From contig DICP01000033.1 in the NCBI GenBank assembly GCA_002417685.1, positions 10,680-22,680 of the forward strand: a stretch of DNA of 12,001 nucleotides, read 5' to 3'. Origin of the DNA: Candidatus Mesolinea sp. UBA5823 (GTDB lineage Bacteria > Chloroflexota > Anaerolineae > Anaerolineales > Anaerolineaceae). How positions within the stretch are numbered: position 1 is the first letter of the stretch; each line of letters opens with the position of its first letter. Below the pieces are notes generated by a model. The model was not told the DNA's origin. It saw only the letters and a program-made list of their open reading frames with translations, and did no database searches. Shown here piece by piece: positions 7,088 through 12,001 of this stretch. The translations under genes and the position numbers were made by a program.

Positions 7088-8971
7088 TTATGGATTTGAC
7101 GTTCCAAACCTCTCAATTTGCTGCCAAGTTGCGCCTTCAGGTATAACCAAATCCTGAGAACTTGCCCAAACCACAGGGTGCGGCAGCAAGGGGATCGCAG
7201 GTAAGGTAGCTTCCAAGAGCTCCCACGCGTCTTGGCTTTCTGGCGGGTCTAACCTCATTTGTTTTTCACCACACGCCAAGTCAAAAGCAGGGTCAGCCCA
7301 ACCGGCCAAATTGGTCCCAATCCAGGCGTTATCGGCTGAAGGAACCGCCTTGCTCAGATACAAGCGGCAGGGGTCTTGCCCTGCAATATGCCAGCTCAGC
7401 AGCGCTAAGTCAAACTGCCTGCCAAAAAGCACACCCTCTGGCCCCGGCGCATAAAGCTCCGCAGTTGGTAAAGATTGCCAATGAATTTCTATGCCGCAAT
7501 CGCCCAAGCGTGTCACAATCCATGTACCAATTTGCTGGTCGAGCTCTGCCTGACTAGTCAAAAGGCTGAGGCTCAGCGGCGTCATATCAAATACACCGTT
7601 GATACCTTGCGACTCCCGTGGAGTCGTCGGGTCGCCATCAGCGTCGATCCAGCCTGCTTGATCTAGTAGGGCTTCCGCATCCAAGCCGGCTGTCCAATCT
7701 TGCCACTGGGGGAGCAGCTCAGCCGGTAATTTTTCCGACAGCACAGCATTTGCCAAAGCAGCCGGCTGCAGGCAGGCTGTCACAGCCTGCCGCACGCGTA
7801 AATCACCAAAATAATCCGGCCGATCACCCGCCCAGACAGAATAACCATCATCATATGCAGCAGGTATAATCCCAAAAACCAACTGTTCGAAGCTCTCCAA
7901 GAACTCAATGTGCAGATTCTCTGTCTGAGCTAAATCTTCCAGTGCTGATTTGGTGAGGTTTTCGAGCCCATAACTGCTATCCAATAGGTCGCACTCCCCC
8001 GTGGAGAGCATTTGCATCGCTTGATTAACATCGGAGACTATGAGGAAATTAAGTAAGTCAAAAGCAGGCAAGCCATCTCCTCCAGCAAAGTAATAAGGGT
8101 TTTTCTCCAAGTGCAGTGCGTTGCCCGGCTCCCAATTCAGTAGGCGGTATGCCCCCCAGCCTGGCGGGTTTTGTGCCGCAGCCGGCGCTTCTGCAACTTG
8201 CTCTGCTTCCAAGCCTGCCAGTAAATGCGCTGGCAGCGGCATCCAGAAGAACGCACGCAGGTTGCCGGTGGTGAAACCGGGCAGACCCTTCCACCTGACC
8301 GTTTGGTCATCCTGCGCTTGGAAGCTTATCGTCCGTTCCAGTGCCCAAGCATCCGCTGGCAAGTTGGCTTGTTGGGCAAGCGTATAAGAAAGCTCCAGAT
8401 CTTCTGCCAAGAGAGGTTCACCGTCAGACCATTGCAAATCAGGGAGCAGGATATGGGTTACAGACATCTGGTCCATACTAAACGCGCCGCTCTCCCATTC
8501 CACCGCGCAAGCGCTCTCTTGGCAGCCCGCCGGCCGGACAAGCACTCCGGGCTTAAATACCACCACCTCACCCGTTGCATCCACTACCAGGTCTCCAGGT
8601 TCAACTGCTACGGGGTTCAAGCTGATCAAGCCATTTTCCAAGCTTGGGTACTGGCTGAGGATCGAAGGTGCATAAGTGCCTTGCTCGGCATCCCAGGTAA
8701 AAGGTCCATCATAGAGCGCGGCAAAAATACTCTCAGAAGCGCGGTTGTTTTGCCCAGAGTAACGGTAAAGGCTCGCTGGTTCCTCGGCAATGCAAATATT
8801 CATAACTTTAGGGGGTGGCAGCGTCGCCGTAGAAGTTGATGTGGAGGTTGGCTGCCAGTTTTCAGTCTCGGTGAAGCTGGGTAGTGCAGTCGCTTGGATA
8901 TTGCAGCCTGCCAAAAAAGCTGCCAATATTAATATGCCTGAAATGCGGCTCCTCAGGGGAAAAGTGTGCAT
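7088..8971 (-). CDS. Solute-binding lipoprotein, SBP family 5, without neighbouring permease genes
   Basis: This 627-aa protein has a lipoprotein signal peptide with lipobox LAGC (Cys23) and a Ser/Thr/Pro stalk (about 41-54). The family-5 fold follows, with LPDLQWSDGEPLLAEDLELS (176-195), GWGAYRLLNWEPGNALHLEK (271-290), YFGDLRVRQAVTACLQP (387-403) and the late FDLALLSW (520-527). The start at 8971 gives a clean signal peptide and lies one base after the rsgA stop, with GAGG about 12 bases upstream. An upstream ATG at 9010 would overlap rsgA by 38 bp and add 13 residues; it is less likely. Residues 120-160 hold a small insertion with Cys150 and Cys155, possibly a disulfide. Like the binding protein at 3736-6288 it would bind a solute outside the membrane, but it shares little obvious identity with it. 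It has no permease of its own in the window, so it may use a distant transporter or act as a sensor. The ligand is unknown. Confidence 0.88.
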   Translation of the reverse strand: MHTFPLRSRISGILILAAFLAGCNIQATALPSFTETENWQPTSTSTSTATLPPPKVMNICIAEEPASLYRYSGQNNRASESIFAALYDGPFTWDAEQGTYAPSILSQYPSLENGLISLNPVAVEPGDLVVDATGEVVVFKPGVLVRPAGCQESACAVEWESGAFSMDQMSVTHILLPDLQWSDGEPLLAEDLELSYTLAQQANLPADAWALERTISFQAQDDQTVRWKGLPGFTTGNLRAFFWMPLPAHLLAGLEAEQVAEAPAAAQNPPGWGAYRLLNWEPGNALHLEKNPYYFAGGDGLPAFDLLNFLIVSDVNQAMQMLSTGECDLLDSSYGLENLTKSALEDLAQTENLHIEFLESFEQLVFGIIPAAYDDGYSVWAGDRPDYFGDLRVRQAVTACLQPAALANAVLSEKLPAELLPQWQDWTAGLDAEALLDQAGWIDADGDPTTPRESQGINGVFDMTPLSLSLLTSQAELDQQIGTWIVTRLGDCGIEIHWQSLPTAELYAPGPEGVLFGRQFDLALLSWHIAGQDPCRLYLSKAVPSADNAWIGTNLAGWADPAFDLACGEKQMRLDPPESQDAWELLEATLPAIPLLPHPVVWASSQDLVIPEGATWQQIERFGTSNP

Positions 8972-8972
8972 A

Positions 8973-9965
8973 TTAGTCAATATCCTCAAAAAGAATAGCT
9001 TCGTCCTCATCCTGAATCGGTTTGCCGCCGAAGCGCAGCCGTAAATACGAATCATAACGCCGAGGGTCAATGCGCCCTTCCTCAACAGCTTTGCGCACAG
9101 CACAACCTGGTTCATGGCTATGAGTGCAGTCGCTAAACTGACACTCCGGTACGAGCGGCGCCATCTCTCGAAAGTAAGCGTCCAGTTCTTCACCTTGAAT
9201 ATCCCAGAGTGCGAGCGTGCGCAAGCCGGGAACATCTGCCAAATATCCACCGCCTTCCAACTCGAATAGTTGGCGCACACGCGTCTTATGCGTCCCTTTG
9301 CCTTCAGGCCCAGCTTGGCTGATTACGCCAATTTCTTGTGCCAGCCCCGGTTGAATACGGTTGAGCAGGCTCGTCTTGCCCACCCCCGAAGGACCAGCTA
9401 AGGAGCTCAGCTTGCCTATGAGCAGGCTGCGCAACTCCTCGATGCCTTCGCCAGTCTTTGCCGAGGAATAAATAACCGTATATCCAATATCTTCATATAA
9501 CCCAAAAAGCTCTTTTGCTTTCTCTCGCGGTACCAAATCGATTTTATTAGCCACAATCAAGGCTGGGATTTGTTCGCGCTCGGCTACCACCAAAAAGCGA
9601 TCCAGCATGCGCAAGCGCGGTTCGGGCTGGGCACAGGCAAATACCAAAACGAGTTGATCTGGATTAGCAATTAAAATTTGTTGATACTCATAATTTACCC
9701 CGCTGAGTTGGCGGGAGAGTACACTTTTACGCGGTAATACTTGCCCAATAGTTCCGCTGCCATCTGGATGGACCGTGATGAGCACTTGATCCCCCACAGC
9801 CACCAGATCTCCCTGGAGTTTACCTTTACGTAAACGCCCACGTAAACGGCAGAGAATATCCCCTACCGGCGTGCGCACGGTCAAAAAGCCTGCCTGAGAG
9901 CGAACCACCAAGCCTTGGATCGGGTTAGCGCTTTGTTCAGGAGCGATTTGGTTAGCCACCATCAT
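8973..9965 (-). CDS. rsgA: Small-subunit ribosome assembly GTPase RsgA
   Basis: RsgA (YjeQ/YloQ) is a cytoplasmic circularly permuted GTPase that acts in late 30S subunit maturation. The 330-aa protein has the family layout: an OB-fold domain (about 16-80), then the permuted GTPase motifs in the order G4 NKID (140-143), G5 SAK (168-170), G1 GPSGVGKT (191-198), G2 region GKGTHKTR (222-229) and G3 DVPG (244-247). The zinc site follows with Cys275, Cys280, His282 and Cys288 (CTHSHEPGC). An acidic tail ends the protein. The length is usual. G3 is normally DTPG and the G2 region usually reads HTT, so both are slightly divergent, but every nucleotide-binding motif is present. The start at 9965 overlaps the PBP stop in an ATGA, implying coupled translation; the next codon is also ATG. 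The lipoprotein gene begins one base after the stop. Confidence 0.97.
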   Translation of the reverse strand: MMVANQIAPEQSANPIQGLVVRSQAGFLTVRTPVGDILCRLRGRLRKGKLQGDLVAVGDQVLITVHPDGSGTIGQVLPRKSVLSRQLSGVNYEYQQILIANPDQLVLVFACAQPEPRLRMLDRFLVVAEREQIPALIVANKIDLVPREKAKELFGLYEDIGYTVIYSSAKTGEGIEELRSLLIGKLSSLAGPSGVGKTSLLNRIQPGLAQEIGVISQAGPEGKGTHKTRVRQLFELEGGGYLADVPGLRTLALWDIQGEELDAYFREMAPLVPECQFSDCTHSHEPGCAVRKAVEEGRIDPRRYDSYLRLRFGGKPIQDEDEAILFEDID

Positions 9966-12001
9966 TCAGGTGTAGCTTCCGGGGTTTCGGTAGCGGTCAC
10001 GTAAGGGGATTCTTCCCAAGGCATGGTGCCGCTTGGATTCTCATTATTAGAGAAATATAGCTGGACCACACGGCGGAAAAGCGGTGCAGCCATCTCTGAA
10101 CCTTCGCCGGCATTCTCCAAAATAATTGCGACGGCAATATCCGGTTTGTTGGGGTCATTATTAAAGGTGTATCCCGCAAACCAGGCATGCGAATCTCCAA
10201 TGGGGTTCTCCGCGGTGCCGGTTTTGCCCGCAATGCGTACGGATACACTACTTAATTGGTTGGTGGCTGTTCCCCGGGGATTACGCACGACCATTACCAT
10301 GGCTTCTTGAATAGCTGCTAAGTTCTCCTCTGTTACCGGAAGTTTGGATATTTCATCTGGCTCAAATTGGTACACCGGATCTCCGCCACTGACCGGCACA
10401 ATTTTATCCACAACGGTAGGGCGGTAAAGAGTGCCGCCATTGCCTACGGCAGCGACAAACGATGCCACTTGCAGCGGGCTTACCTGCAAGGTCCCTTGCC
10501 CAATCGCCAACTGCACATTCTCAGAAACACTCGTCGGTTGTTCCAACCGACCCTCAAATTCCTGAATCTCGATCCCGGTTTTCTTGCCCAAGCCAAACCC
10601 AGAGGCAATGTCCGCGATTGCTGTAGTGTAACCTTCATTCCAAAGAGTATAGCCAATATGCCAAAACCATGGGTTGCAAGAGCGCATCAAGCCTTCTTGC
10701 AGAGTTAACTCGCCCGAGGCGGGCAAATCACGGTCATAAGTCCAGTCGTACAGCGTGACGCCCTGCAGTTCCGTCCATGTAGAGCCACAATAATAGGGGT
10801 AATCTGGCGTGAAGACGCCTGTTTCGAGCGCCGCAGCCATGGTGATGATCTTAAACACCGAGCCTAAGGGGTAAACCCCCTGCGTTGCACGATTATATAA
10901 AGGCAATTTCGGATCGTTGAGCACCGACTCTAACATCATGCTGTTGAAGTTAACCGGTTCAAAAAGGTTAGGGTTATAACCAGGGTTAGAAACCATTGCC
11001 AACACCCGCCCCGTATCTCTTTCCATCACGACGATCGCACCAAGGTAATCACCCATGCTGTGTTGTAAGTTATATTGCAGGGTACTATCGATGGTGGTGT
11101 AAATCGAATTGGCTGGTTCGGCTGGTGCAGACGCTAACTTCGTTACCACCTGCCCTTGCGGATCCTTAATAAATAAGGAAGCGCCATGCTTTCCAGCTAA
11201 GTAACTCTCACCCCAGGCTTCCAAGCCAGCAGCACCGACTTTTTCATCGCCGCGATATCCTTTGCGCTGATACTCCTCCAATTCTTCTGGCGAAATCGAA
11301 AGCACATAACCGGTAACGTGGGGCGCAATCCCGCCATCATAGTAATAGCGCGAGCGGAAGGGGGAAAGCACAATTCCAGGATAGCGGTCAAAGCGGTCGC
11401 TATATTGCTGGGCAACTGCTGCAGAGACATCACCAATAGCTACATACCAATCGGCTTGGGCATAGGCATATTTCTCACGGATGGAATCTTCGCTCACATC
11501 CAATAAGTTTGCCAAAAAGCTCACCATGCCGTCTTCATTTTCAGGATCGATTTTGCCAGGTACGATCCCAATCGCCACAGCATCATCCTGCGCAACAAGG
11601 GGATAACCGTATTCATCATAAATATTGCCGCGCGCAGGGATCTCATAAGTCAGTTCCAGACGGTTTCCTCCCGCCAGCTCTGGCAAAATCATTGAAGCAT
11701 CCCATTGCACATGCCAGACATTCTCTTCCAAGGTTAGGTTCATAATCGTACTGCGCGAGATCGTTCCTAAAAGCGTGGTTGTATAGCTAATCTCGTAATT
11801 AACCTGCGCTGAGGAAGGCTTAACCATATTCGAAAGAATCACGTAGTCCATATTCTGCATGGTGAGAGCGATCGCGGCGTCCTTATGTTCCTTCTGGAAT
11901 TCTTCTAAGGTCATCGCGTCCTTGCTCAACCGGCTGAGGAGGGCATACATCCCCTCATAGTCCTCCGCTTTCCAAGCCTCTAAGTAAGCTTGCGCCCCTT
12001 C
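9962..12001 (-). CDS. Class B penicillin-binding protein with NTF2/MecA_N-like domain (5' end outside window)
   Basis: This is a membrane-anchored DD-transpeptidase that cross-links peptidoglycan outside the cell. The frame is open at the window edge: 17 residues (beginning EGAQAYLEAWKAEDYEGMY) precede the first Met at 11950, so the real start and membrane anchor lie beyond 12001. The visible order, numbered from the edge, is an NTF2/MecA_N-like domain (1 to about 110), the dimerisation-domain motif ARGNIYDEYGYPL (123-135) and HVTGYV (228-233). Then comes the transpeptidase with catalytic SVFK (Ser381, Lys384), SCN (441-443) and KTG (593-595). A Thr/Glu/Pro tail ends the protein. All three penicillin-binding motifs are intact, so it should be active. 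The MecA_N-like domain is shared with PBP2a and PBP3 types of Firmicutes; that similarity alone does not imply beta-lactam resistance. Its stop overlaps the rsgA start by 4 bp. Confidence 0.95.
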   Translation of the reverse strand, partial: EGAQAYLEAWKAEDYEGMYALLSRLSKDAMTLEEFQKEHKDAAIALTMQNMDYVILSNMVKPSSAQVNYEISYTTTLLGTISRSTIMNLTLEENVWHVQWDASMILPELAGGNRLELTYEIPARGNIYDEYGYPLVAQDDAVAIGIVPGKIDPENEDGMVSFLANLLDVSEDSIREKYAYAQADWYVAIGDVSAAVAQQYSDRFDRYPGIVLSPFRSRYYYDGGIAPHVTGYVLSISPEELEEYQRKGYRGDEKVGAAGLEAWGESYLAGKHGASLFIKDPQGQVVTKLASAPAEPANSIYTTIDSTLQYNLQHSMGDYLGAIVVMERDTGRVLAMVSNPGYNPNLFEPVNFNSMMLESVLNDPKLPLYNRATQGVYPLGSVFKIITMAAALETGVFTPDYPYYCGSTWTELQGVTLYDWTYDRDLPASGELTLQEGLMRSCNPWFWHIGYTLWNEGYTTAIADIASGFGLGKKTGIEIQEFEGRLEQPTSVSENVQLAIGQGTLQVSPLQVASFVAAVGNGGTLYRPTVVDKIVPVSGGDPVYQFEPDEISKLPVTEENLAAIQEAMVMVVRNPRGTATNQLSSVSVRIAGKTGTAENPIGDSHAWFAGYTFNNDPNKPDIAVAIILENAGEGSEMAAPLFRRVVQLYFSNNENPSGTMPWEESPYVTATETPEATPE

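Noticed and set aside
8225..8839. A 204-codon open frame on the plus strand
   Set aside because: It lies entirely opposite the well-supported solute-binding lipoprotein gene, and its translation has no recognisable domain or credible ribosome site.
8972..9280. Extending the lipoprotein gene upstream to an ATG at 9280
   Set aside because: This would overlap rsgA by about 300 bp and bury the lipoprotein signal peptide; the ATG at 8971 puts the lipobox Cys at residue 23.
9962..12001. Annotating the PBP as a beta-lactam resistance gene (mecA-like)
   Set aside because: The N-terminal domain resembles MecA_N, but this is shared by many ordinary class B PBPs and no resistance-specific feature can be seen.

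Overview
All genes in this 12-kb window are read from the minus strand, so transcription runs from high to low coordinates. The window has a moderate G+C content. It combines lipoprotein-type solute-binding proteins with Thr/Glu/Pro- or Ser/Thr-rich stalks, a class B penicillin-binding protein with an N-terminal NTF2/MecA_N-like domain, and RsgA. That mix suggests a free-living bacterium, most likely an Anaerolineae-type Chloroflexota. A Firmicute is a weaker alternative. The assignment rests on protein style, not on a phylogenetic marker.

Right-hand block (12001 to 6450): an apparent operon of four genes. It starts with a class B PBP whose 5' end lies outside the window. Next comes rsgA, a ribosome-assembly GTPase that overlaps the PBP by an ATGA (4 bp). 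Then follows a family-5 solute-binding lipoprotein, one base after rsgA, with no permease genes of its own nearby. Last is a 192-aa four-helix membrane protein of unknown function, 59 bp downstream.

Left-hand block (6353 to 1): a near-perfect sigma70-type promoter (TTGACA, 18 bp, TATAAT) and a strong Shine-Dalgarno precede an oligopeptide-type ABC importer operon in the order binding protein, permease B, permease C, ATPase D. The ATPase is cut by the window edge after residue 278. A perfect 12-bp hairpin without a U-tract separates the binding-protein gene from the permease genes. It probably sets a high binding-protein to permease ratio.

The most unusual feature is in the importer. The OppC-type permease is 588 aa, about twice the usual length, because about 280 residues are inserted in the extracytoplasmic loop between TM1 and TM2. 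That insertion contains four degenerate repeats of about 62 aa with a shared helix plus beta-hairpin pattern. The partner binding protein is also enlarged (850 aa), with about 190 extra residues in its first lobe, and the ATPase has a basic N-terminal extension of about 70 residues. I infer that the enlarged parts may form a matched extracytoplasmic docking assembly. I see no CRISPR array, tRNA, rRNA or insertion sequence, and no convincing plus-strand gene.
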